Source: CAVRUH01 sp963822595
GTDB taxonomy: Bacteria; Chlamydiota; Chlamydiia; Chlamydiales; Waddliaceae
Assembly (NCBI GenBank): GCA_963822595.1
Contig: CAWGIG010000001.1
Span: forward strand, 744,001 to 808,000
Direction of reading: 5' to 3'
Length of the DNA: 64,000 bases
Shown piece by piece: positions 47,765-57,282 of this stretch. Both the position numbers and the translations under genes were made by a program. The notes below the pieces were generated by a model. It made no database searches and was not told the origin of the DNA. It saw only the letters and a list, made by a program, of their open reading frames with translations. Position 1 is the first letter of the stretch, and the number at the start of each line of letters is the position of its first letter.

Positions 47765-49086
47765 TAGCTCCCAAAATCATCAAGGATAATATTTTTTCTA
47801 GGCACTCCATACGAATCTAAGAGTTTCATGACGCTGCTATTGTGCAGGGGGGGTCCGCAGACAAAAAACAGGCACTCTTCGGGGTATTCCATTTTTTTGA
47901 GTTGACCCGTTTCAAAGGCTTTGAAGAGAAAGGCTGTTTTTATAGGGTCATTCTTGGGCCAGCCGGCTTCTATATCTTCCGGGAGTGGCTCTGAAAGCAC
48001 TAAGTTGTAGTTAAAATTCGGATATTTTTTCTCGAGCTCTTTGTAATCGGCTTCATAGATATTTTCCTTTAGGGAGCGGGCCCCATACCATAGGGTGACT
48101 TTGCGCTTCGTGTTTTCTGTATTGAACAAGTGGAGAATATGTGATCGGCCGAAGGAAGATCCGGCGCCGCCAATGAGGAAAACGAGTTCTCTATCGTCAT
48201 TGATCATGTAGGACTCTCCGTGAGGACCTGAGAGAGTGATTTTATCCCCTGGCTTTAAAGAAAATGTGTATGAGGAGCAAATTCCCCAAGGGATGGATTC
48301 GGCTAATTTTCCTTTTTCGAAAGGAGGCGTAGCTATGCGAATGTTAAATTTAATTATTCTTCCTTCTGCCGGGAAAGAGGCCATGGAGTAGGCCCTGATA
48401 ATTTCGTCTTGCGTTAAGTGGGTGAAGTCGATTTCACGACAGAAAAGATTGTATTTCTCCCAATCGGAAAAATAGAGGGAATCCATTGTTTCTTTCCAAT
48501 CAGATGTATTTGTCTTAAAGGGAGGAACGTAAAACTGGAGGTATTCTCCGGATTTATAGGTTATGGGTTCGGGCAATTCGACGATCAGCTCTTTGATGAA
48601 GGTAGCGACATTATTATTGCTGATGACTGTTCCTTCGAATTCTTTGACTTCCATAGCCGATTCTTCGACGTGGACAGCGAGATCGTGTTTGATTTTTGTT
48701 TGGCAAGAGAGCCGCCAACCCTCTTTAAGTTCCTTTTTGGTGAAGGCAGCTTTTTCGATTTCTATAGGGGGCTGTGCGCCTTCGGTAATTTGAACACGGC
48801 ATTGGAGGCACGTCGCTTTTCCTCCGCAAGGAGAAGGGATGGCGATACCTTCGCTTGAAAGTGCAGCAAGAAGGGTAGTCCCGCCGTTTACTGTTTTTGT
48901 TAATTCGGGATCATGATTGACTTCGATTTTACATTTTTCGGTTTTGACGAATTTAGCTTTTGTGAAGAGGATCATGGCTGTGAGTCCTAGGCCGATTAGA
49001 ACGAAAGCAACCGTAGCGTAAAGGGTGAGTATCGGATCGATTCCAAATAATTTTGCAGCGATTAATAGGGGTAATTCGGGGTGCAT
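47764..49086 (-). CDS. nqrF: Na+-translocating NADH-quinone reductase subunit F
   Basis: A 440-aa product from the ATG at 49086 (MHPELPLLIAAKLFG), chosen over one 15 codons upstream because an AGG site precedes it and its length is closer to the chlamydial family. One N-terminal membrane helix (VAFVLIGLGLTAMILF), a plant-type 2Fe-2S domain (PSPCGGKATCLQCR...SCQTKI), the FAD motif RAYSMAS, and an NAD(P)H domain with LIGGAGSSFGRSHILHLF are present. It accepts electrons from NADH for the Nqr sodium pump. The other nqr genes are not in the window. Confidence 0.95.
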   Translation of the reverse strand: MHPELPLLIAAKLFGIDPILTLYATVAFVLIGLGLTAMILFTKAKFVKTEKCKIEVNHDPELTKTVNGGTTLLAALSSEGIAIPSPCGGKATCLQCRVQITEGAQPPIEIEKAAFTKKELKEGWRLSCQTKIKHDLAVHVEESAMEVKEFEGTVISNNNVATFIKELIVELPEPITYKSGEYLQFYVPPFKTNTSDWKETMDSLYFSDWEKYNLFCREIDFTHLTQDEIIRAYSMASFPAEGRIIKFNIRIATPPFEKGKLAESIPWGICSSYTFSLKPGDKITLSGPHGESYMINDDRELVFLIGGAGSSFGRSHILHLFNTENTKRKVTLWYGARSLKENIYEADYKELEKKYPNFNYNLVLSEPLPEDIEAGWPKNDPIKTAFLFKAFETGQLKKMEYPEECLFFVCGPPLHNSSVMKLLDSYGVPRKNIILDDFGS

Positions 49087-49209
49087 GACATACCTAAAGG
49101 TTCTTAGTACCAGGCTAGCGTATGGAAACATTATCTTTCAACCAAAATTGGTTGACTCATATCTAATATTATCAGAGAATTAAAACTAAATTAACCATAA
49201 ATAAAGGCC

Positions 49210-50418
49210 ATGAAAATCCTAATTTCCTTTTTACTGTTTTTTCTTCAGAGCTATTTTATTAATGCTCAAGAGCCTTTAACAACCTATCTTACCTGGGAAA
49301 GAAATCCCGAATCGACGATGACGATCTACTGGATCACGCAAAAGGGGCAAAATGGGGACACTGTCGCTTACAGCGAAGCAGGGAGGAATGAATGGATATT
49401 TGGTGTAGGAAGGCATTGGGATTATCCTGATGGCAAAAATTATTCAATCCATTCTGTTGAGCTTAATGGGTTACGTCCCAACACGGTCTATCAGTTCAAA
49501 ATTGAAAATGAGCCGCAGACTTATAAATTTCAAACGATGCCGAGTGATTTAAAAATGCCTATCCGTTTTGTTGTGGGCGGAGATATGTATCATGATGGCT
49601 TGGAAATTTTAGAAAAAACCAACCGAATGGCGGCTAGTCAAAATCCTATGTTCGCCCTTATCGGCGGTGACATCGCCTATGCTTATTCCTCCTCTGGATC
49701 ACCCAAAAAAGAAAAAAATGATCGTTGGCTGGATTTTCTTATTTCCTGGAAGAATACGATGGTGACTAAGGATGGAATTATGATTCCTATTATTCCTGCT
49801 CTTGGAAATCACGATGTGGATCAAAAATTAAAGAAACCCCAGGATAAAGCGAAGTATTTTATGGCTCTTTTTACGAAGCCAGGGTCTAGGGGATATCATC
49901 TTTTGGATTTTAGCGGATACATGACAATCTTTCTGCTTGATTCGGGGCATGCGAACCCTGTTAAGGGCGATCAAACCGAGTGGTTGAATCAGAATCTGGG
50001 TCAAAGAACAGAGTTTACTCATAAGTTTGCTTTGTATCATGTCCCTGCTTGGCCATCTGTCAGATCTTTATCGGATCCATTAAGTGTTCAAGTCCGGTTG
50101 CATTGGGTTCCTCTTTTTGAAAAACATGAGCTCGACATTGCTTTTGAAAATCACAATCATGCCTACAAAAGGACTCCAAGAATATTCAAGGGGAAAGTGG
50201 ATCCTGAAAAAGGCGTTGTTTACATCGGGGATGGAGCTTGGGGAGTGGGACAAGTCCGCAAACCCAAATCAGCTAAAAAGGAGTGGTATCTTGCCAAGAC
50301 AGCGCAGGAACGCCATTTTGTTTTGGTGACCCTAACCGGTTCCGAACAAAACATCAAAGCCATTAATTCCGATGGCGTTACTATCGATGAAATTTCATCT
50401 GTCCGGCAAGCTGAATAG
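49210..50418 (+). CDS. Secreted purple acid phosphatase-like metallophosphoesterase
   Basis: A 402-aa protein with a signal peptide (MKILISFLLFFLQSYFINAQ). An N-terminal fibronectin-like domain (YLTWERNPESTMTIYWITQ; HSVELNGLRPNTVYQFKIEN) precedes a metallophosphatase core: VVGGDMYHDG, LIGGDIAYAYSS, PALGNHDVD, ALYHVPAWPS and FENHNHAYKRTP. These are the five blocks that bind the two-metal centre of purple acid phosphatases. It would release phosphate from extracytoplasmic substrates. Its end overlaps sdhB by 24 bp. Confidence 0.9.
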   Translation: MKILISFLLFFLQSYFINAQEPLTTYLTWERNPESTMTIYWITQKGQNGDTVAYSEAGRNEWIFGVGRHWDYPDGKNYSIHSVELNGLRPNTVYQFKIENEPQTYKFQTMPSDLKMPIRFVVGGDMYHDGLEILEKTNRMAASQNPMFALIGGDIAYAYSSSGSPKKEKNDRWLDFLISWKNTMVTKDGIMIPIIPALGNHDVDQKLKKPQDKAKYFMALFTKPGSRGYHLLDFSGYMTIFLLDSGHANPVKGDQTEWLNQNLGQRTEFTHKFALYHVPAWPSVRSLSDPLSVQVRLHWVPLFEKHELDIAFENHNHAYKRTPRIFKGKVDPEKGVVYIGDGAWGVGQVRKPKSAKKEWYLAKTAQERHFVLVTLTGSEQNIKAINSDGVTIDEISSVRQAE

Positions 50419-51156
50419 GTCTTTGATGGCCTGAAGAGTGACATCTCGGCCGATGGCGGCAATAGCGTCTGTTAAAGGGATGTTTTTAGGGCATACTTTG
50501 ACGCAATTTTGGGCATTGCCACATTCGCTGATACCTCCAGGTTCCATCAAAGGACGTAACCTGTCGGCTTTCATCATTTGTCCCGTCGGATTATCGTTGA
50601 AGAGTCTCACTTGCGCCATGATTGAAGGGCCGATAAATTTGGATTTTTCATTCACTTGAGGACAGGCTTCCAAGCAGCAACCGCAGGTCATGCAAGTTGA
50701 AAGGGAATACATCACCTCTTGCTTCTCTTGACTGATTTTTGGCCCGGGACCTCGATCGAAAGCACCGTCGGCATCTATCCAAGCATGCACTTTTTTTAAA
50801 TTCTCGAACATACTCGTTCGGTCGACAATAAGATCTCTCACCAAGGGAAATTTGGTGAACGGCGCCAAAGTGATCACATTACTTTTTGTTTCTTCCATGA
50901 TCACTTTAATCATCGCGGTGCATGCTTGACGGGGGCGTCCGTTGATCAGCATGGAGCACGAGCCGCAAACCTCTTCGAGACATCCTTGTTCCCATACAAC
51001 AGGTTCTACCTTTTCCCCTTTGCGATTGATCGGATTCTTCTGAATTTCCATCAGCGATGAAATGACATTTGCCATGGGAATGAGCTTTAATTCAAATTCC
51101 TCCCAATACTGATGACCGGGATTTCCACGAAATACTTTCAAAATGTAATTATTCAT
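50395..51156 (-). CDS. sdhB: Succinate dehydrogenase iron-sulfur subunit
   Basis: A 253-aa protein with three cluster sites: 2Fe-2S (CLEEVCGSCSMLINGR...C), 4Fe-4S (STCMTCGCCLEACP) and 3Fe-4S (CGNAQNCVKVCPKNIP). It passes electrons from SdhA to the membrane cytochrome. Last gene of the sdhCAB operon (overlaps sdhA by 4 bp). Sequence character is that of the di-haem (Bacillus/epsilon-like) SQR/QFR group. Confidence 0.95.
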   Translation of the reverse strand: MNNYILKVFRGNPGHQYWEEFELKLIPMANVISSLMEIQKNPINRKGEKVEPVVWEQGCLEEVCGSCSMLINGRPRQACTAMIKVIMEETKSNVITLAPFTKFPLVRDLIVDRTSMFENLKKVHAWIDADGAFDRGPGPKISQEKQEVMYSLSTCMTCGCCLEACPQVNEKSKFIGPSIMAQVRLFNDNPTGQMMKADRLRPLMEPGGISECGNAQNCVKVCPKNIPLTDAIAAIGRDVTLQAIKDLFSLPDR

Positions 51157-53045
51157 AGGGGTAACTTTATGTTTTCCGGAATATTCTCCAGATGGGGTTT
51201 CACCTTTTCAGCTTTAGTATAGTCTCGTTTAATTCCTTTAGGGTCTAAGTGTCGCGTATCCACAGGTTTGTACGTGATAATAGGCTCTTGTGTTTTTGGA
51301 TCGAAGGAGGCAATCGTTGTCTTCAACCAATTTGCATCGTCTCGTGTCGGGAATTCGGGTTTGAAATGACAACCGCGCATTTCGTTGCGAAGAAGAGCGC
51401 CTTTCGTGATGATTTCGGCAAGATCAAGCATAGGTTGGAATTGATTGGCAAAGGTGTAGGTTTGATTTGCAAAACGAGAGTGGTCATCGAGCGTGATATT
51501 TTTATAACGTTCTCGAATCTCATGAATTTTATCCAATGTTTTCTCCAAATCCGGGTTGGTACGCTTTACAGTAACGTTTTTCACCATCCACTGAGCGAGT
51601 TCGTCGTGGAGCTTATGGATGTTTTCAGGTCCTTTTCTTGATAGTAAATCTTGCTTGATATCTTCTTCGGCTTTTAAAGCCCAATCGTATATCTTTGAGG
51701 AGCATTCTGATAAAGGAGTCTTCAGATTTTTGATATATCTTGGAACTTCGCCGCCCGTTACAAGGCCACCAAAAATACAAGAAAGTAATGAATTAGCCCC
51801 TAAGCGATTGGATCCATGATATTCAAAATCGGATTCTCCAACGTTGAAACAGCCCGGAATATTCGTCATCTGACGGTAGCGACTCCAGCGGTCGGGATCA
51901 TCGGCAGCAGGCCAATCAACCCAGCCTCCGCCCATGGAATAGTGTACTGCGGGGAAAATCTTCATCGGAACTTTTCGTGGATCGTCCCCTGTAAATTTTT
52001 TATATATTTCCAACACGCCTTCGATCTTCTTACGTTTTTCTTCAGACATGGAGGTAACATCCAAGTAAACTTGTTGTTGACCATCTACTCCCAGTCCTAA
52101 TTCGCAAATGCGAAGAATTTCGCGAGCTCCGATATCTCGGGGGACGAGGTTTCCGAAAGCCGGATATAATTCTTCAAGGAAATACCAAGGCTCACCGGTT
52201 TTACCGCACGGTATATTTGTTCCGTTGGCAGCAGTAATTGACTTTGATGAATCTCCATATACCCAGATGCGTCCTCCTTCACCACGTATGGACTCCGACA
52301 TCAATCTGAGTTTATCCGGGCCTGGAATTGCGGTAGGATGGATTTGTATAAATTCTCCATTCGCGTAATACATTCCCTGACGGTAAAGCCTTCCGTTAGC
52401 AGCTCCGGTGCAAAAAGTTGAATTCGTCGACAATTTGAAAATGGACCCTAATCCACCTGTGGCGATAACGACAGCGTCCCCTTTCAAGACTTCGAGCTTC
52501 ATATTGAATAGGTCCATGATGACGACGCCGCGGGCGATCCCTTCATCATCCAGTACGAGCCGCAGAAATTCATGATTCTCAAATTTTTCGACGTGCCCTT
52601 TTGCTTCATGGCGGCGGACCTGTTCATCTAAAGAATAGAGAAGCTGCTGTCCTGTTGTTGCCCCGCAAAATGCTGTTCGGTTGTAAAGGGTACCGCCAAA
52701 GCGGCGAAAATCAAGATTCCCCTCGGGCGTTCTATTGAAGGTACACCCGAAACGATCAAGCATATAAATAATTGACGGCGCCGCTAGGCACATTTCAAGA
52801 ATGGGGGGTTGATCGGCTAAAAAATCTCCCCCTTTGATTGTATCGTAAGCATGGATGATTGGCGAGTCATCTTCTCCCATCGAATTGATGGCGGAATTGA
52901 TGCCGCCTTGGGCGCAGACCGAGTGGGAACGTTTAACTTTTGTGACAGATACGATTTTGACATGACATTCGTTTTCTGCGAGTTTCATTGCAGCAGAAAG
53001 ACCCGCCAGACCACCACCCACTACGATTACCTGTTTTTTACCCAT
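51153..53045 (-). CDS. sdhA: Succinate dehydrogenase flavoprotein subunit
   Basis: A 630-aa flavoprotein. The FAD-binding Rossmann motif VVGGGLAGLSAAMKLAE is N-terminal; the covalent FAD histidine lies in RSHSVCAQGGIN. The substrate-binding region includes QIHPTAIPGPDKLRLMSESI (His), the catalytic Arg in PAVHYSMGGGW and GSNRLGANSLLSCIFGG. It oxidises succinate to fumarate at the cytoplasmic face. Spaced 6 bp from sdhC. Confidence 0.96.
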   Translation of the reverse strand: MGKKQVIVVGGGLAGLSAAMKLAENECHVKIVSVTKVKRSHSVCAQGGINSAINSMGEDDSPIIHAYDTIKGGDFLADQPPILEMCLAAPSIIYMLDRFGCTFNRTPEGNLDFRRFGGTLYNRTAFCGATTGQQLLYSLDEQVRRHEAKGHVEKFENHEFLRLVLDDEGIARGVVIMDLFNMKLEVLKGDAVVIATGGLGSIFKLSTNSTFCTGAANGRLYRQGMYYANGEFIQIHPTAIPGPDKLRLMSESIRGEGGRIWVYGDSSKSITAANGTNIPCGKTGEPWYFLEELYPAFGNLVPRDIGAREILRICELGLGVDGQQQVYLDVTSMSEEKRKKIEGVLEIYKKFTGDDPRKVPMKIFPAVHYSMGGGWVDWPAADDPDRWSRYRQMTNIPGCFNVGESDFEYHGSNRLGANSLLSCIFGGLVTGGEVPRYIKNLKTPLSECSSKIYDWALKAEEDIKQDLLSRKGPENIHKLHDELAQWMVKNVTVKRTNPDLEKTLDKIHEIRERYKNITLDDHSRFANQTYTFANQFQPMLDLAEIITKGALLRNEMRGCHFKPEFPTRDDANWLKTTIASFDPKTQEPIITYKPVDTRHLDPKGIKRDYTKAEKVKPHLENIPENIKLPL

Positions 53046-53051
53046 ACATTC

Positions 53052-53861
53052 TCATTGTTTTAGATTTATCCAATAGGTTAACCATATAGCGGAGAGTCCA
53101 AGAAAAGCCACTACGAATAATAGAACATTTGCAAAAATCCTAGCGATTCGCTGGGATCTTTCCGTGAGACAAATTCCCCAGGTGATGAGGAAGGTCCACA
53201 GTCCATTAAAGCCATGATAGCACGCCGAAAGAACAAAAATGGTGTAAAGAGCAATCATAATCGGCATTTTAAACGTTTCCCGGACCATGAGAAGCTCTGC
53301 AGTCGCGAAGTCAGGTGCATGGGCAATGATCTCACCGGAGGGTTTCGAATCTAAATGAACATTTAACCTTTTTGCTACGGAGCTGAGTCCGGGGTCATCT
53401 GTTAATTTGACCGTATAGTATTTATGCTCCCCTGTTTTTTCTGTCCCTGGATATTCGATAAAGCGCATATGAATGACATGAGCCAAAACGGCAAATACAA
53501 GGATCCAGGAAGTGATCCGCTGCCACGTATAAGCGTGATTGCGGGGATATTCTGCAAGAGAGGGAGCGCTTCCATGGGTAGTAACGGAGTTAATTTTTGC
53601 TGTTCTGAGATATTCGATACCCCAAACGAGATGGACTAGAATAGGAATAGCGAGAAGAGTGATTTCGATGACAGGGAGGTAGGGAAGGTTTTTGATATCA
53701 CTTACGGCACGGATAAAACCGCTACCGTCGTCGCCTATAAACAGAGCAGCTTGCGAGTTCGCGAAGAGATGCTCGATAAGAAAGAGTAAAAACCAAAAAC
53801 CTGTAAGCGAATGCATTCTTCGCCAAAAAAAAGCCCTCGGAATTCTTCGTCCGCTTTCCAT
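53052..53861 (-). CDS. sdhC: Succinate dehydrogenase cytochrome b558 subunit
   Basis: A 269-aa membrane protein with five helices, the single-subunit type-B anchor. Histidines that may bind two haems are positioned in helices: HSLTGFWFLLFLIEHLFANS, PILVHLVWGIEYL, LAHVIHMRFIEYPG and ACYHGFNGLWTFLITWG. A ~60-residue loop between helices 3 and 4 is longer than in Bacillus. First gene of sdhCAB. Confidence 0.93.
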   Translation of the reverse strand: MESGRRIPRAFFWRRMHSLTGFWFLLFLIEHLFANSQAALFIGDDGSGFIRAVSDIKNLPYLPVIEITLLAIPILVHLVWGIEYLRTAKINSVTTHGSAPSLAEYPRNHAYTWQRITSWILVFAVLAHVIHMRFIEYPGTEKTGEHKYYTVKLTDDPGLSSVAKRLNVHLDSKPSGEIIAHAPDFATAELLMVRETFKMPIMIALYTIFVLSACYHGFNGLWTFLITWGICLTERSQRIARIFANVLLFVVAFLGLSAIWLTYWINLKQ

Positions 53862-53871
53862 TTTTTCTCCA

Positions 53872-54056
53872 CGAATTTCACCACAGAGAACACCGAGAAA
53901 AATGAGAACACTGAGAAAAATTCTCTGTGTTTTTTGTGGTAAATGACAATAATTATTCTGTCATGGATATATCAACATTTTTTTCAAAACACAACACTTA
54001 TTTAATATCTCATTGTCCTCACTTTTCTCTGTGTTCTCTGTGGTGAAAAAAGAATC
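53872..54056. repeat. Inverted repeat (CACAGAGAACAC type)
   Basis: TTTCACCACAGAGAACACCG pairs with CTCTGTGTTCTCTGTGGTGA at the right end; internal copies (GAACACTGAGAAAAATTCTC) occur. The centre is ~80 bp of A/T-rich DNA. It lies between the divergent sdhC and 94-aa genes, so promoters for both must lie in or near it. Confidence 0.75.
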
Positions 54057-54122
54057 ATAACTTGCTAAAATTAAAAAACATGTGTTACAATTGAGGCCTT
54101 ATTTTTAAAAAAGGCTACAAAA

Positions 54123-54407
54123 ATGCACCCGGACTTTCCAGGACAAGTTACACATCTCGAATATCGCTATTACCAAGAACATGTTAATAATATTTTATAT
54201 AATCCGAGACACGAAGCTCATTATATGGGAATAGATACCGATTTATATGATGATAAAGAACTCATTTGGGAATGTTTTCATAGACTCGTCTATCTCCCTC
54301 AACCAATTGAACAAAAAATCCCTTTCAAAGCCGAAGTCATTGATACGACTTACGAAGAAGAAGAAATTTACGATGCACCACCAATTGTTCAAAACTCCCC
54401 AACCTAG
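54123..54407 (+). CDS. Small acidic hypothetical protein upstream of mnmE
   Basis: A 94-aa protein beginning MHPDFPGQVTHLEYRYYQEH, with an acidic C-terminus (TYEEEEIYDAPP). No signal peptide or recognised family. It lies 14 bp upstream of mnmE and is probably translated from the same message. Confidence 0.6.
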   Translation: MHPDFPGQVTHLEYRYYQEHVNNILYNPRHEAHYMGIDTDLYDDKELIWECFHRLVYLPQPIEQKIPFKAEVIDTTYEEEEIYDAPPIVQNSPT

Positions 54408-54421
54408 TAATATCAATCAAC

Positions 54422-55798
54422 ATGGAATACACACATCGCTCTTACATCCCCGGTGAAACAATTACAGCCATTGCCACACCCCCAGGTGAAGGCGGCGTCG
54501 CGATTGTCCGTATTTCAGGTAAAGAAGCTCTACAAGTTGCAGGAAAAGTTTTTTCAGGTCCCGTTCATACCTATAAAACCCACACCGCCCATTATGGACA
54601 CATTCTAGATAGCTCAGGAAACCATGTCGATGATGTACTCGTGTTGGTGATGCTTGGGAGCAAATCCTATGCCGGAGAAGATACTGTCGAAATCCATTGC
54701 CACGGAGGCAGTTTAATCACCCGCAAGGTTTTAGAGGTTGTTTTGGAAGCCGGAGCCCGCGCTGCCAAACCCGGCGAGTTTACATTTAAAGCCTTCATGA
54801 ATGGTAAAATCGACTTAGCTCAAGCAGAGGCTGTTCAAGAACTGATTGCCGCCAAAAACGAAAGGGCTCTGGATGCTGCAGAAAACCAATTGAAAGGGGC
54901 TCTCTCTGAGAAAATTTCATCCTACCAAACTCACCTCACACAAATTGCTGCCATCTTAGAAGCATGGGTGGACTTCCCCGATGAAGGACTCGAATTTGCC
55001 AGCATCGAAGAGGTCGTTGGCGATTTGAATCAGATAGTTGCCGAGATGAAAGATTTAGAAAATACTTTCCACGATGGAAAAATCCTGCACGATGGAATTT
55101 CTTTGTGTCTCATAGGGTGTCCCAATGTCGGAAAATCCTCATTGATGAATGCTTTGCTCGATCGCGATCGGGCGATTGTCACCCCTATCGCTGGCACAAC
55201 TCGAGATATTTTGGAGGATCACCTTAGGATTAACGGCCTGAATTTCCGCTTGATAGACACCGCAGGAATACGCGACGGAGCAGAAGTCATCGAGCAAGAA
55301 GGGATCCGTAGATCGCACGAAGCCATGCATCAGGCCGATTTGGTTCTTCTTGTTCTGGATGCCCATCGAGGGATAACCCAGGAAGATATGGATTTAATAC
55401 GAAAGGTCCCTCAGCATAAGACCATTTCTGTCTGGAATAAGACCGATTTAAATCATCATCCGCTACCTGAGCATCCTTTTTCGCACATGATTCCTATTTC
55501 GGCAAAAACAAAGAAAGGAATAAAGGAGTTACATGCAGCTATCGATGCAATTATCTGGAAAAATGGTCCTCCTTCTAAAGATGAAGTTGTCATCACGAAC
55601 GCCAGGCACAAAGAGGCCCTTTCAAAAGCTATCGAAGCTTGTGAAAAAGTCATTGAAGGATTAAAAGAGGGTGTATCGCCCGAATTTATTTCTTTCGACA
55701 TGCGTCAGTGCCTTGTGGAGCTCGGACAAGTCATTGGAATGAATATTACTGAGGATATACTCACAGCTATTTTTTCAAAGTTTTGCATCGGAAAATAG
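54422..55798 (+). CDS. mnmE: tRNA modification GTPase MnmE (TrmE)
   Basis: A 458-aa protein. N-terminal formyl-THF-binding domain (ETITAIATPPGEGGVAIVRI, LARVEAR-equivalent HGGSLITRKVLEVVLEAGAR), a helical domain, and a G domain with GCPNVGKSSLMNALL (G1), GTTRDILEDHL (G2), DTAGIRDGAE (G3) and WNKTDLN (G4), ending with the invariant FSKFCIGK Cys. With MnmG it forms the 5-carboxymethylaminomethyl modification of wobble uridines. nth follows one base after the stop. Confidence 0.97.
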   Translation: MEYTHRSYIPGETITAIATPPGEGGVAIVRISGKEALQVAGKVFSGPVHTYKTHTAHYGHILDSSGNHVDDVLVLVMLGSKSYAGEDTVEIHCHGGSLITRKVLEVVLEAGARAAKPGEFTFKAFMNGKIDLAQAEAVQELIAAKNERALDAAENQLKGALSEKISSYQTHLTQIAAILEAWVDFPDEGLEFASIEEVVGDLNQIVAEMKDLENTFHDGKILHDGISLCLIGCPNVGKSSLMNALLDRDRAIVTPIAGTTRDILEDHLRINGLNFRLIDTAGIRDGAEVIEQEGIRRSHEAMHQADLVLLVLDAHRGITQEDMDLIRKVPQHKTISVWNKTDLNHHPLPEHPFSHMIPISAKTKKGIKELHAAIDAIIWKNGPPSKDEVVITNARHKEALSKAIEACEKVIEGLKEGVSPEFISFDMRQCLVELGQVIGMNITEDILTAIFSKFCIGK

Positions 55799-55799
55799 G

Positions 55800-56426
55800 A
55801 TGAATAAAAAAGAAAGGGCCAAAGCGATCCAGAAAACTCTTGATACCTTATATCCAAAGCCTGGAATTCCACTCCTTCATGAGGATCCTTACACACTTTT
55901 GATTGCTGTATTGTTATCGGCCCAGTGCACAGATGTGCGCGTCAATATGGTGACGCCAAAATTATTTAAGCTTGCGAATACTCCCGAGAAAATGGTTTTG
56001 CAGAGTATTGAGAGTATTGAAGACATTATTCGACCCTGCGGGCTTGCCCCACGGAAGGCTAAGGCGATTTGGCATCTCTCGAAGATTATTTTGGAAAAGC
56101 ACAAAGGAAAAGTTCCCAAGAGTTTCAAATGGCTTGAAGAGCTTCCAGGAGTCGGACATAAGACGGCCTCGGTCGTGATGGCCCAGGCGTTTGGAGTTCC
56201 CGCGTTTCCTGTGGATACGCACATACACCGTTGCGCCAAACGATGGGGACTTAGTAGTGGAAAGACGGTTGAAGCTACCGAGAAGGATCTCAAGAGAATT
56301 TTTCTGAAGAAAGATTGGAACAAGCTTCACCTACAAATTATTTATTTCGCGCGTGAATATTGCCAAGCCAGAGCACACGACGCACACGAATGCCCCATCT
56401 GCAAAGGCATCATAGACACAAATTAA
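55800..56426 (+). CDS. nth: Endonuclease III with altered C-terminal Fe-S loop
   Basis: A 208-aa protein with the helix-hairpin-helix and catalytic residues intact: LPGVGHKTASVVMAQAFGVP (Lys) and FPVDTHIHRCAKRWGL (Asp). It removes oxidised pyrimidines and nicks abasic sites. The C-terminal cluster has CQARAHDAHECPICKGIIDTN: three cysteines with wide spacing and no fourth, where the family has C-x6-C-x2-C-x5-C. The last codons and stop lie in a family A repeat (56411-56581), which may have replaced the original end. Confidence 0.93.
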   Translation: MNKKERAKAIQKTLDTLYPKPGIPLLHEDPYTLLIAVLLSAQCTDVRVNMVTPKLFKLANTPEKMVLQSIESIEDIIRPCGLAPRKAKAIWHLSKIILEKHKGKVPKSFKWLEELPGVGHKTASVVMAQAFGVPAFPVDTHIHRCAKRWGLSSGKTVEATEKDLKRIFLKKDWNKLHLQIIYFAREYCQARAHDAHECPICKGIIDTN

Positions 56427-56581
56427 CAGGATAAGCAGGATCGCAAGCGGCAGGATAAAAAAAGGATAAGAAATAAGATAAGAAAGAAAAAATAATTCTT
56501 ATTTTTTTAATTTCTTCTTTTTTCTTATCCTTTTTTATCCTGCCGCTTGCGATCCTGCTTATCCTGTTATTTTTGTCTATG
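56411..56581. repeat. Inverted repeat, family A, at the ends of nth and pgeF
   Basis: CATAGACACAAATTAACAGG (continuing ATAAGCAGGATCGCAAGCGG) pairs with the right arm ending CCTGTTATTTTTGTCTATG. It contains the stop codons of the convergent nth (56424-56426) and pgeF (56577-56579). Third copy of the family in this window. Confidence 0.95.
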
Positions 56582-57281
56582 CGAGTGAGACCACAGTTCC
56601 GTTGCGGGCTGTGGTGCGGTCGCGTCTGTATGAATAAAAGTTTTTCGCATCCGAATAAGTATCTATTTTTGCCAACTGAACGTGATGCGGAAGCACCCCG
56701 CATGTAGTCAACTGCCAGTGACTAATCTCCCAAAAATCAAAATGATTGTCTTTGATTCGAAAATCCCAAAATGACTCCGGCAACTCCGTACGATAATGAA
56801 TAAACTCCGCATTTTCAGGTCCAAGACTCGGCGAAATAGCCACCAACAAATCCTTAGGATTGGATCCAAACTGCCTCGCCATAAATGATATCGTCTCCGC
56901 ATAGATGTTCTGGACACTCCCACGCCATCCCGAATGAACATTCGCCACCGCGTGATTGATCGGATCATACATAATCCCCGCCTGGCAATCGGCATGACAC
57001 AACAATAACCCCAAATTCGAAACATGCGTGGCCAGAGCATCACAAGTAGGATGATCCCCTTCTTGGGTCACTAAGTAAACATCCTTTCCATGACACTGCT
57101 TGCCGAAAACGATTGCAGGGATATTCAAAACCGACTTTACCGTCTCTCTTCTTGACCGAACAATTTCCGGATCATGAGACCCAAAATTTAAATCAGATAA
57201 AAACACGCCATGCTTTAACTTAGCCTCAGCTAACAGTTCAAATTCTAACCAAGAAATTCCATTGTGACTTTTTTGAAGCAT
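56577..57281 (-). CDS. pgeF: YfiH/PgeF-family purine nucleoside phosphorylase-like (multicopper oxidase-fold) protein
   Basis: A 234-aa product from the ATG at 57281, directly after the upstream stop (TAAAATG); longer frames lie inside the upstream gene. It carries the family's metal and active-site residues: VFGKQCHGKDVYLV (His), TCDALATHVSNLGLLLCHAD (Cys-H-A-D) and VANVHSGWRGSVQNIY (His). Members hydrolyse mis-incorporated cell-wall precursors or act on nucleosides. Its C-terminus ends in the repeat, with YRRDRTTARNGTVVSLA intact. Confidence 0.92.
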   Translation of the reverse strand: MLQKSHNGISWLEFELLAEAKLKHGVFLSDLNFGSHDPEIVRSRRETVKSVLNIPAIVFGKQCHGKDVYLVTQEGDHPTCDALATHVSNLGLLLCHADCQAGIMYDPINHAVANVHSGWRGSVQNIYAETISFMARQFGSNPKDLLVAISPSLGPENAEFIHYRTELPESFWDFRIKDNHFDFWEISHWQLTTCGVLPHHVQLAKIDTYSDAKNFYSYRRDRTTARNGTVVSLA

Positions 57282-57282
57282 T

